From NCBI GenBank assembly GCA_025935435.1, contig JAICVH010000162.1, positions 1-6,125 of the forward strand: 6,125 nucleotides of DNA. The letters run 5' to 3'. The position numbers and the translations under genes are program-made. The DNA is from Burkholderiales bacterium (lineage in GTDB: Bacteria; Pseudomonadota; Gammaproteobacteria; Burkholderiales; Casimicrobiaceae). How positions within the stretch are numbered: position 1 is the first letter of the stretch; every line of letters starts with the position of its first letter. The notes below the pieces were generated by a model, which saw nothing but the letters and a program-made list of their open reading frames with translations, was not told the origin of the DNA and did not search any database. This document shows, one piece after another, positions 1-5,905 of the stretch.

Positions 1-2841
1 GCCGCCGAGCCGCGCGTATTGCTCGCGCAGCTTGTCGAGCGTCGCGCTGAATCCGGCGAGCCGTATGCGTTCCTGCTCGACGACCGCGGGGGGTGCGCGC
101 GCAACAAAGCCTTCGTTGGCGAGCTTCGCCCTCGCCTTGCCGATTTCGCCTTCGTGACGCGCAATGTCCCTGGCGATGCGTTCGCGCTCCGCGGCAACGT
201 CGATCTCGATATGCAGCATCAACCGGAAATCGCCGACGATCTGCACCGGCGCTTCGCCGGCCGGCAACTGCTCGACGATCCGCACGTCGCTCAGTCTCAC
301 GAGCGCTGCGACGTACGGTGCAAACGCCTCGAGCGTTGCACGATCGCCCACGCCGACCAGCGGCACCTTCTGTGCCGGCGAAATCCCCATTTCACTGCGG
401 AGCGTACGGCATGCATTGACCATCGACTTCAGCAGGGTCATTTGCTCGCTCGCCGCCGCGTCGACGCGCGAAAGATCCGCGCGCGGAAACGGTTGCAATG
501 AAATGGTGTCGCCGTGCTTGCCGGCCAGCGGAGCGACGATCTGCCATAGCTCCTCGGTGATGAACGGCATGAACGGGTGCGCGAGCCGCAGCGTCGCTTC
601 CAGCTCGCGCACCAGCATCGAGCGTGTCCCACGCGCGGCCGCGTCGTCCGCCGCGTGGTCGGCGCGTGCGAGTTGCACCTTGGCAAGCTCTACGTACCAG
701 TCGCAGTATTCGTCCCAGACGAACTCGTAAAGCGCCTTCGCGGCGAGATCGAAGCGATACGCGTCGAGGTTTTGCGCGATCGCCTGCTTCGTCTGTTGCA
801 GGCGGCCAAGCAACCAGCGATCGACGAACGTGTACGTCTTCGGCAGCGCGTCATCGAGCCCGACGTCCCGGCCCTCGACGTTCATCAGCACGAAGCGCGT
901 CGCGTTCCAGAGCTTGTTGCAGAAATTCCGGTAGCCCTCGCAGCGATCGAGATCGAAGTTGAGCGTACGGTTGAACGTCGCGAGCGACGCAAACGTGAAC
1001 CGCAGCGCATCTGCGCCAAACGCCGGAATTCCATTCGGATAGTGGTTGCGCGTGCGCTTCGCGACCTTTTCCGCCTGGCGCGGATCCATCATGTTCGCGG
1101 TACTCTTTGTCACCAGTGTGTCGGCGTCGACGCCATCGATGAGGTCGAGCGGGTCGAGCACGTTACCCTTCGACTTCGACATCTTCTGGCCTTCCGCATC
1201 GCGGACGATCGCATTGATGTAAACGTCGCGGAACGGCACCTTGCCGGTAAAGAACGTCGTCATCATGATCATCCGGGCTACCCAGAAGAAAATGATGTCG
1301 AACCCGGTGACGAGCACCGACGACGGCAGGAACGTGTGCAGTTCGCGCGTATCGTCCGGCCACCCGAGCGTCGAGTGGCACCACAGCGCGGACGAAAACC
1401 AGGTGTCGAGCACGTCGTCGTCGCGATGAAACGACACCGGTTCCCGGCCAAGCTTTATCGCGGCCTGCGCAAGCGCGTCGGCCTCCGTGCGCGCGACGTA
1501 GACGTTGCCGCTTTCGTCGTACCACGCAGGAATCTGATGGCCCCACCAGAGCTGGCGCGATATGCACCAGTCCTGGATGTTGTTGATCCAATGCAGGTAC
1601 GTCGAGATCCACTCGCCAGGCACGAAGCGCACGCTGCCGCGCTCGCCGCTGCGCGGATCCACGACGCCTTGATCGCCCACTGCATCGAGGCAGAGCTGCT
1701 GAATCGTCTTGCCGGGCCACAACGGGTGCGACGCCGGCGCAGGCGTGCGCATCGCGACGTACCATTGATCGGTCAGCATCGGCTCGACCACTTCGCCGGT
1801 GCGCCCGCAACGCGGGACGATCATCTTGTGCGCCTTTTCCGACACCACGAGTCCCGCCGCGTGCAGATCGGCGAGCACTGCCTTGCGCGCGGCATAGCGA
1901 TCAAGCCCACGGTACTTCGCAGGTGCGTTGTCGTTGACCGTCGCGTCGAGATTGAAGATTCGAAGCGCCGGGAGCTGGTGGCGTTGCCCGACCGCCCAGT
2001 CGTTGAAATCGTGCGCGGGCGTGATCTTGACGACTCCCGTGCCGAATGCCGGATCGACGTAGTCGTCGGCGATGACCGGTATCTCGCGACCCGCGAGCGG
2101 CAATTGCACGCGCCTGCCGATCAACGCGCGATAGCGTTCGTCGTCCGGATGCACGGCAACCGCGGTGTCGCCGAGCATTGTCTCCGGTCGCGTCGTCGCA
2201 ACGACGAGCGCACCGGACCCGTCCGTCAGCGGATAGCGCAGCTCCCACAGCCTGCCCTGCTCTTCCTCGCTGTCGACTTCGAGATCCGACACGGCGGTCA
2301 TCAACTTCGGATCCCAATTGACGAGGCGCTTGCCGCGATAGATCAAACCATCTTCGTACAGGCGGACGAACGTTTCACGAACGGCAGCCGAGAGGCCCTC
2401 GTCCATCGTGAAGCGTTCGCGTGACCAGTCGGCCGCCGCGCCGAGGCGGCGCATCTGGTGCGTGATCGCCCCCCCCGACTCCTGCTTCCACGTCCACACG
2501 CGGTCGATGAATGCAGCGCGACCGAGGTCGTGTCGTGACTTGCCTTCGGCCTTCAGCTGCTGTTCGACGACGATCTGCGTTGCGATGCCCGCGTGGTCGG
2601 TACCGACCTGCCACAGGGTGTTGAAGCCGCGCATCCGGTGATAGCGGATCAGCACGTCCATCAGCGTCTGCTGGAACGCGTGACCCATGTGCAACGTGCC
2701 GGTGACGTTCGGGGGCGGCAGCTGGATGCAGTAAGGCGGCGCATCCGGTGCATGACTCGGCTTGAAATAGCCGCGCGACTCCCAGATCGGGTACCACTTG
2801 GCCTCGATCGCGTGCGGCTCGAAGCTCTTGGCAAGTTCCAT
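1..2841 (-). CDS. valS: Valyl-tRNA synthetase, C-terminal end cut off by the window edge
   Basis: Class I aminoacyl-tRNA synthetase that charges tRNA-Val with valine in the cytoplasm and edits misactivated threonine. I read the frame through the whole stretch: 947 codons with no stop. Residues 42-54 read PPPNVTGTLHMGH, which includes the HIGH-type ATP motif HMGH (51-54). KMSKS is at 553-557. The CP1 editing domain shows TTRPETMLGD (216-225) and HDFNDW (277-282). The family-typical EPMLTDQWYV follows. The last ~60 visible residues (888-947) are charged and heptad-like, matching the C-terminal coiled-coil arm of ValRS. Family members are about 950 residues, so only a few residues should be missing. 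The start MELAKSFEPH is the only ATG, GTG or TTG between the in-frame stop at 2899-2901 and the conserved region. No clear Shine-Dalgarno precedes it. It lies 124 bases after the DAHP synthase stop; whether it is co-transcribed is unknown. Confidence 0.97.
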   Translation of the reverse strand, partial: MELAKSFEPHAIEAKWYPIWESRGYFKPSHAPDAPPYCIQLPPPNVTGTLHMGHAFQQTLMDVLIRYHRMRGFNTLWQVGTDHAGIATQIVVEQQLKAEGKSRHDLGRAAFIDRVWTWKQESGGAITHQMRRLGAAADWSRERFTMDEGLSAAVRETFVRLYEDGLIYRGKRLVNWDPKLMTAVSDLEVDSEEEQGRLWELRYPLTDGSGALVVATTRPETMLGDTAVAVHPDDERYRALIGRRVQLPLAGREIPVIADDYVDPAFGTGVVKITPAHDFNDWAVGQRHQLPALRIFNLDATVNDNAPAKYRGLDRYAARKAVLADLHAAGLVVSEKAHKMIVPRCGRTGEVVEPMLTDQWYVAMRTPAPASHPLWPGKTIQQLCLDAVGDQGVVDPRSGERGSVRFVPGEWISTYLHWINNIQDWCISRQLWWGHQIPAWYDESGNVYVARTEADALAQAAIKLGREPVSFHRDDDVLDTWFSSALWCHSTLGWPDDTRELHTFLPSSVLVTGFDIIFFWVARMIMMTTFFTGKVPFRDVYINAIVRDAEGQKMSKSKGNVLDPLDLIDGVDADTLVTKSTANMMDPRQAEKVAKRTRNHYPNGIPAFGADALRFTFASLATFNRTLNFDLDRCEGYRNFCNKLWNATRFVLMNVEGRDVGLDDALPKTYTFVDRWLLGRLQQTKQAIAQNLDAYRFDLAAKALYEFVWDEYCDWYVELAKVQLARADHAADDAAARGTRSMLVRELEATLRLAHPFMPFITEELWQIVAPLAGKHGDTISLQPFPRADLSRVDAAASEQMTLLKSMVNACRTLRSEMGISPAQKVPLVGVGDRATLEAFAPYVAALVRLSDVRIVEQLPAGEAPVQIVGDFRLMLHIEIDVAAERERIARDIARHEGEIGKARAKLANEGFVARAPPAVVEQERIRLAGFSATLDKLREQYARLGG

Positions 2842-2965
2842 GTGGAAGTGGCGTCCGGATCGGAAAATGAGCGTGCGTCGCTCGCGCGCGGCGCAAGCCT
2901 AACTTAACAAGCGCGGCGCCGGACGACTTCGAGCGCTTAACGATGCGGCGCCGCGATCGCGGCTG
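2842..2965. other. DAHP synthase-valS intergenic spacer with palindromes
   Basis: This 124-base gap separates the DAHP synthase stop from the valS start. A perfect 14-base palindrome GCCGCGATCGCGGC lies at 2950-2963, immediately after the stop. It overlaps a second palindrome GCGGCGCCGC at 2945-2954. No T-tract follows on the transcribed strand, so it does not look like an intrinsic terminator. The hexamer CTTAAC occurs at 2903-2908 and again at 2936-2941, exactly 33 bases apart. This is an AT-richer patch where a valS promoter could lie, but I see no convincing -10/-35 pair. No T-box or other riboswitch was recognised. Confidence 0.5.
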
Positions 2966-4021
2966 TCACGCGATCGTCTCGAGATGCCGTTCCGTATTCG
3001 GTCGCGACAGCGCGCGTCCCATCGCCTGCGTCAGTGCGCGCAATCGTTGCATCAACCCGCCGAATTCGTCGATCGACAGCGCCTGATCGGCGTCGCACCA
3101 CGCCTCGGTCGGGCACGGATGTACTTCGATCAGCAATGCGTCCGCGCCGGCGGCGATCGCTGCGCACGACAGCGCCGGCACCATCCACGCCTTGCCGCCC
3201 GCGTGCGATGGATCGACGATCACCGGCAGGTGCGTCTCCTTTTTCAGCACCGCGACTGCCGTGACATCCAGCACGTTCCGGTATGCGGTCTCGAATGTCC
3301 GGATACCGCGCTCGCACAGCATGATGCGATGATTGCCGCCCGCCGCGATGTACTCGGCGGCCATCAGCCATTCGCTGATCGTTGCGCTCATGCCGCGCTT
3401 CAGGATCACCGGCACATTAACCTTGCCGACCTCCTTCAGCAGGTCGAAGTTCTGCATGTTCCGCGTGCCGATCTGGATGACGTCGACGTCGTGTTCGAGG
3501 AACGTATCGAGCATCCGCACGTCCATCAGCTCGGTGACGATCGGCAGGTTGTATCGCGCCGCCGCGTTCTTGAGCATCGCGAGGCCTTCGACGCCCTTGC
3601 CCTGGAACGCGTACGGACTCGTCCGAGGCTTGAACGCGCCGCCTCGCATCAAGCGTGCGCCCGCCGTGGCAACACCGGCCGCGGCAGCATGCATCTGCGA
3701 GTCGGTCTCGACGGAACATGGCCCCGCAATGATCTGCACGTCACTGCCGCCGATGCGTGCCCCGCGCACGTCCACGATGGTGCTCGCCTTGTGCCATTCG
3801 CGTGCAACGAGCTTGTACGGCTTCAGGATGTGCAACGAGCGCTCGACGCCCGGCATCGGGTCGAACATCTCGGGATCGAGCTTGCGCTCGTCGCCGATCG
3901 CACCGATCAGCGTGCGTTCTGTGCCGCGAGAGACATGGACGTCGAGTCCGTGCGCGCGAATCTTCGCTTCGACGGCGGCGATGTCGCTGTCACCGGCGTC
4001 CGGCTGCATGACGATGATCAT
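2966..4021 (-). CDS. aroF: Class I-beta DAHP synthase (3-deoxy-7-phosphoheptulonate synthase)
   Basis: Cytoplasmic enzyme condensing phosphoenolpyruvate with erythrose 4-phosphate to DAHP, the first step of the shikimate pathway to Phe, Tyr and Trp. It has 351 residues and resembles the Thermotoga maritima/Bacillus type rather than enteric AroG/F/H. Residues 1 to ~70 form the N-terminal ferredoxin-like domain (MIIVMQPDAG at the start, SRGTERTLIGAIGD at 31-44, LKPYKLVSRE-like LKPYKLVARE at 66-75). The barrel carries IIAGPCSVE (97-105), GGAFKPRTSPYAFQG (127-141), LKRG (207-210), CERGIRTFE (236-244), DPSHAGG (270-276) and EVHP (299-302). By alignment from memory with the Thermotoga enzyme, the metal ligands are C102, H273, E299 and D310; all are present. 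The first ATG aligns with the family N-terminus and has AAAGGGA six bases upstream. In the Thermotoga enzyme the N-terminal domain mediates Tyr feedback inhibition; the same here is inference. Symbols vary (aroF, aroG, aroA). Confidence 0.95.
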   Translation of the reverse strand: MIIVMQPDAGDSDIAAVEAKIRAHGLDVHVSRGTERTLIGAIGDERKLDPEMFDPMPGVERSLHILKPYKLVAREWHKASTIVDVRGARIGGSDVQIIAGPCSVETDSQMHAAAAGVATAGARLMRGGAFKPRTSPYAFQGKGVEGLAMLKNAAARYNLPIVTELMDVRMLDTFLEHDVDVIQIGTRNMQNFDLLKEVGKVNVPVILKRGMSATISEWLMAAEYIAAGGNHRIMLCERGIRTFETAYRNVLDVTAVAVLKKETHLPVIVDPSHAGGKAWMVPALSCAAIAAGADALLIEVHPCPTEAWCDADQALSIDEFGGLMQRLRALTQAMGRALSRPNTERHLETIA

Positions 4022-4026
4022 GGCGG

Positions 4027-4034
4027 TCCCTTTC
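4027..4034 (-). promoter_or_regulatory. Ribosome binding site of the DAHP synthase gene
   Basis: The transcribed strand reads GAAAGGGA here, followed by ACCGCC and the ATG at 4021. This purine-rich stretch is the clearest Shine-Dalgarno in the window. It supports the first ATG rather than the in-frame Met at residue 5. It lies after the terminator T-tract, so ribosomes can load only on transcripts that read through the attenuator. Confidence 0.7.
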
Positions 4035-4041
4035 GTGTGCC

Positions 4042-4078
4042 AAAAAACAAAACGGGCGGTCCTTGCTGGGCCGCCCGT
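4042..4078 (-). terminator. Intrinsic terminator (attenuator) in the DAHP synthase leader
   Basis: On the minus strand ACGGGCGG (4078-4071) pairs perfectly with CCGCCCGT (4059-4052). The stem extends inward by CC (4070-4069) with GG (4062-4061), leaving a one-base bulge and a small CAGCAA loop. The 3' arm runs into TTTTGTTTTTT (4052-4042). This is a textbook Rho-independent terminator. It lies between the Tyr/Phe-rich peptide ORF and the DAHP synthase start, in the orientation that would stop transcription before that gene. That position makes it an attenuator rather than an end-of-operon terminator. Confidence 0.9.
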
Positions 4079-4122
4079 CCGATTCGTTTGCTGCTGACTG
4101 CTTCTACGGTCGCGCGCGGCCC
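4068..4122 (-). promoter_or_regulatory. Predicted antiterminator pairing, exclusive with the terminator
   Basis: GGGCCGC (4122-4116) is a perfect complement of GCGGCCC (4074-4068). CCGT (4109-4106) is a perfect complement of ACGG (4078-4075). Together these give 11 base pairs interrupted by a six-base bulge (GCGCGA), using the 5' arm of the terminator. The left half is the last codons of the Tyr/Phe-rich peptide ORF up to the T of its stop codon. A ribosome stalled at the Tyr/Phe codons would leave it free, so 2:3 pairs and transcription continues. A ribosome reaching the stop would cover it, so the terminator forms. A small hairpin TCGGC-ATAC-GCCGA (4136-4123) surrounds the last Tyr codon and may act as a pause structure. 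Pairings were found by eye, without energy calculation. Confidence 0.65.
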
Positions 4123-4214
4123 TCGGCGTATGCCGAAAAATAAAAATAGACGTACGAGCGCGCCGCGGGGCGGGCGGGCGCGGGACGCAACACGGTATGA
4201 CGCTTGTGATTCAT
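4104..4214 (-). CDS. Tyr/Phe-rich leader peptide of the DAHP synthase attenuator
   Basis: A 36-codon ORF starts at ATG 4214-4212 and ends at TAG 4106-4104. It begins MNHKRHTVLR, continues with a Pro/Ala/Arg-rich part, then reads SYVYFYFSAY (residues 20-29), then AEGRARP. Four Tyr (TAC, TAT, TAT, TAC) and two Phe (TTT, TTT) codons fall within nine codons. The AT-rich codons TAT and TTT stand out against the GC-ending codons of the neighbouring genes and create an AT island at 4150-4136. Its likely role is cis-acting: the ribosome's progress through the Tyr/Phe codons reports tRNA charging, as in the pheA leader of enteric bacteria. An in-frame TAG at 4226-4224 limits the start to TTG 4217, ATG 4214, GTG 4193 or TTG 4190. 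No good Shine-Dalgarno precedes the ATG, so the start is the least certain part. Confidence 0.8.
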   Translation of the reverse strand: MNHKRHTVLRPAPARPAARSYVYFYFSAYAEGRARP

Positions 4215-4365
4215 CAAATCAGTCTAGCACGCGACGCTGCGACGAATGCAATGCCGGACTGGCGGAGCGGTGTGCTGGGCGGCCGATGACGGGCAGGAAA
4301 ACAACGGTATCCCCGCCCGGTCCGTTTGAGCATCGAGCTGCGGCGCGGATCGAGGATGGCCGTCT
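4215..4365. other. Spacer between the DUF2486 gene and the DAHP synthase leader
   Basis: Together with the leader this forms the 344-base stretch without a conventional gene. Apart from the weak promoter candidate, the only structure I see is a possible hairpin CGGGCGGG (4319-4312) with CCTGCCCG (4297-4290), with one G-U pair and a 14-base loop. It has no T-tract on either strand, so I do not call it a terminator for the DUF2486 gene. GGCCGCCC (4284-4277) is complementary to part of the attenuator arm (4076-4069). That would matter only if transcription starts upstream of it. Confidence 0.4.
4221..4251 (-). promoter_or_regulatory. Weak candidate promoter for the leader and DAHP synthase
   Basis: The transcribed strand contains TGCTAGACT, an extended -10 shape (TG-N-TAGACT at 4226-4221, four of six matches to TATAAT). 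The best -35-like hexamer, TTGCAT (4251-4246), is separated from it by 19 bases, which is long. If used, transcription would start near 4213-4215, at the leader ATG itself. A separate promoter is expected because the leader needs its own transcript, but this assignment is only suggestive. Confidence 0.3.
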
Positions 4366-5442
4366 TCAACCGCTTCGCTTTCGCCAGCTTTCGATCTCGC
4401 GTTCGATTGCCTCGGCGACGTAACCACGCACGAGCTCGCCAAGCTGGTGGTTGATCGTTTCAACCAGCTCCGCCGACGCGCGATCGACGATAGGTCGCAG
4501 CCGCGCCCCGAGTTGGTCGCGCATGCCCGTGTCAGTGAACAGATCGAGACGCTGAAGCACCTGCATGCGGATTTCCTCCGCCATTGCGTCCCAATCGGGA
4601 CTGCCCGGTTGGACGGCGCCCGGCAAGTGCGCAGCCGCGACGTCGGCGAGCGGTGCATTGCTCTCGCGAGCTGCGCCACCTTCCGACGGTGGAGGAATCT
4701 CCAGAATGAATTCATCGTCGATCGGCGGAAGCGCAGCGGGAACATCACGCGTCGTTTCCGATCGATCTCCCGCGCGTTCGTCGCTCGTCGCGGCCCCGGA
4801 GTCCGCGGCTGCGATGTCGGCGAAGATCGGCTGCATGGGAAAGGCGTCTGTCGATTCCGCAGTGCCATGCGCCGGCGGCATGGAGGAAGCGTCTGTCGAT
4901 TCCGCAGTTTCATGCGCCGGCGACGCCGGGAAAGCATCGCCCAATTCCGCAGCATCACGCGTCGCCTCTCCGCCAAGACCCGCATCGCTCGCCTGCACGT
5001 CCACCGGTTCCGGATCGTCGACCTGTGCCGCGAGCGCATCGGCCTCGAGTGCATCGTCGAGCGTGCCTGCCGCTTCGATCGCCGACTCCGTGACGAAGCG
5101 CGCTCGCCCTTCGACGAACGCGTCCGGTGTTTCCCCCGCCGGCCACACGTCGACGACGTCGGTCAACACCGGCACGTCGGATAGCGTGTCGAGCGCAATC
5201 GGTTCAGCCGCAGCATCGAGTGGCGATGAATCGGCGGTGTCGCGCGTCGCGTCGAACGACGACGAATCGGCGGCTTCGCGGACCGCGTCCGGCAGGATCA
5301 GCGTCGGTGCGAGCGTGCCGTCGCGATCGATACCGAGCGCATCGGTCAACGTCGGCGGCCCGCCCGACTGGTCGCGATCGCGCCTGCGATTGCGTCGCAT
5401 CAACGCGTCCGCCTGCTCGAGCAGTTCGCGGGCGGTTGGCAT
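4366..5442 (-). CDS. DUF2486-type protein of unknown function
   Basis: A 358-residue protein with three parts. Residues 1-25 form a short basic helix (ARELLEQADALMRRNRRR). Residues ~26-280 are acidic, Ala/Asp/Ser/Thr/Pro-rich and low in complexity, with tandem repeats at 53-76 and 171-200 and a conserved-looking IDDEFILEIP at 241-250. Residues ~282-358 form a predicted helical domain (DWDAMAEEIRMQVLQRLDLF onward, ending EREIESWRKRSG). There is no signal peptide and no membrane segment, so it is probably cytoplasmic. Composition, the helical C-terminus and the position next to holC match the family I know as DUF2486 from Burkholderia; no function is known to me. ATG 5442 is the first start after the in-frame TAG at 5448-5446, but it has no evident Shine-Dalgarno. 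It starts 37 bases after holC and is probably co-transcribed with it. A polymerase-related or scaffold role would be speculation. Confidence 0.85.
   Translation of the reverse strand: MPTARELLEQADALMRRNRRRDRDQSGGPPTLTDALGIDRDGTLAPTLILPDAVREAADSSSFDATRDTADSSPLDAAAEPIALDTLSDVPVLTDVVDVWPAGETPDAFVEGRARFVTESAIEAAGTLDDALEADALAAQVDDPEPVDVQASDAGLGGEATRDAAELGDAFPASPAHETAESTDASSMPPAHGTAESTDAFPMQPIFADIAAADSGAATSDERAGDRSETTRDVPAALPPIDDEFILEIPPPSEGGAARESNAPLADVAAAHLPGAVQPGSPDWDAMAEEIRMQVLQRLDLFTDTGMRDQLGARLRPIVDRASAELVETINHQLGELVRGYVAEAIEREIESWRKRSG
4843..4932 (-). repeat. 45-base in-frame tandem repeat in the DUF2486 gene
   Basis: Two head-to-tail 45-base units encode FPASPAHETAESTDA (residues 171-185) and SSMPPAHGTAESTDA (186-200). 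The DNA units are nearly identical over their first 30 bases on the plus strand. A degraded third copy lies in the preceding residues (EATRDAAELGDA, 159-170). The repeat length is a multiple of three, so copy-number change would keep the frame. It lies in the acidic linker, where length variation is likely to be tolerated. Confidence 0.85.
5215..5286 (-). repeat. 36-base in-frame tandem repeat in the DUF2486 gene
   Basis: Two 12-residue units follow each other: AVREAADSSSFD (residues 53-64) and ATRDTADSSPLD (65-76). This is a second, independent duplication in the same acidic linker. It suggests that the linker grows by slippage or recombination of short GC-rich blocks. Confidence 0.7.
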
Positions 5443-5449
5443 CGGCTAA

Positions 5450-5476
5450 CGTTGCGCGCAACGCACCGGCCGTGCG
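5450..5476 (-). other. Two overlapping hairpins in the holC-DUF2486 gap
   Basis: In the 37-base gap a 14-base perfect palindrome CGTTGCGCGCAACG occupies 5450-5463. Just before it in transcription order, CGCAC (5476-5472) pairs with GTGCG (5466-5462) around a GGCCG loop. The two structures share bases 5462-5463, so they exclude each other. No T-tract follows. They lie where the DUF2486 ribosome binding site would be expected. Confidence 0.5.
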
Positions 5477-5479
5477 CCT

Positions 5480-5905
5480 TCAGTCGCGCTGCGACCAATC
5501 GTGCTGTCGCAGCTCATAGCCACGCTCGCGATAAAACCGAAAGCGCGCCCGCCCGGCGACGACCTGCGCTTCGTCGGCGGCTACGACCTCGGCCAGACGT
5601 TCGAAGCGGCTGAAGAACGGCGGCGGTTCCGCGTGCAGGTTCACCAGCACGGCTGCCGGCCCCGAGTGTTCCAGCCGCTCGTCGATCCAGATCGGCGTTT
5701 CCCGCGCGATCGCGCTGTCCATCCGGCAATGCGGCAGAAACGACGACGGTGGATCGAGCCACAGCAGGCGGTCGAGCGCATACGTCGTCTCTGCATCGGG
5801 CGTCAGCACGCGCACGCTGGCGTGCGTTCGATAGGCCTTGGCGATGATCTTCGCTGCGAGCTTGAGCGGTTGGCCGACGTGGGTGAAGAAATCGATTTGC
5901 GTCAT
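5480..5905 (-). CDS. holC: DNA polymerase III chi subunit
   Basis: The 141-residue chi subunit is an accessory part of the polymerase III clamp-loader assembly. It links the replisome to single-strand DNA-binding protein and, where psi (HolD) exists, to psi. Family features visible are the N-terminal MTQIDFFTHV strand, VRVLTPDAET (31-40), the DRLLWLDPPSSFLPH block (45-59), PIWI (71-74), VLVNL (86-90) and the C-terminal RFRFYRERGYELRQHDW (121-137). The length is normal for the family (E. coli chi is about 147 residues). The frame stays open upstream to an ATG at 6049 inside pepA, but chi homology begins at MTQIDFF, so ATG 5905 is chosen. It follows pepA by 79 bases; pepA-holC adjacency is also seen in E. 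coli. No strong Shine-Dalgarno is seen at the start, which is consistent with translational coupling. Confidence 0.95.
   Translation of the reverse strand: MTQIDFFTHVGQPLKLAAKIIAKAYRTHASVRVLTPDAETTYALDRLLWLDPPSSFLPHCRMDSAIARETPIWIDERLEHSGPAAVLVNLHAEPPPFFSRFERLAEVVAADEAQVVAGRARFRFYRERGYELRQHDWSQRD

Noticed and set aside
577..2424. Very long open frame on the plus strand (615 codons)
   Set aside because: It lies entirely antisense to valS, whose frame I verified through conserved motifs. The product is Arg-rich without recognisable domains, as expected for a mirror frame in GC-rich DNA.
2632..2752. GCGCATCCGGTG occurring twice in valS
   Set aside because: The copies are read in different codon frames (HRMR versus APDAP) and there are no further copies. 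Probably chance in GC-rich coding DNA.
4136..4150. TCTATTTTTATTTTT read as the T-tract of an intrinsic terminator
   Set aside because: The preceding GC-rich stretch does not form a good hairpin directly before it, and the bases are exactly the Tyr/Phe codons of the leader ORF.
4290..4319. Hairpin after the DUF2486 gene as its terminator
   Set aside because: It has a 14-base loop, one G-U pair and no T-tract on either strand, so a Rho-independent terminator is not supported.
2984..4423. Plus-strand open frame of 479 codons over the DAHP synthase and its leader
   Set aside because: It is antisense to a gene with intact catalytic motifs and crosses the leader and terminator. The composition is that of a shadow frame.
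4565..5449. Plus-strand Ser/Ala-rich open frame opposite the DUF2486 gene
   Set aside because: Its repeats are the mirror of the in-frame repeats of the minus-strand gene. The minus-strand frame has the family-like helical C-terminus and operon position.
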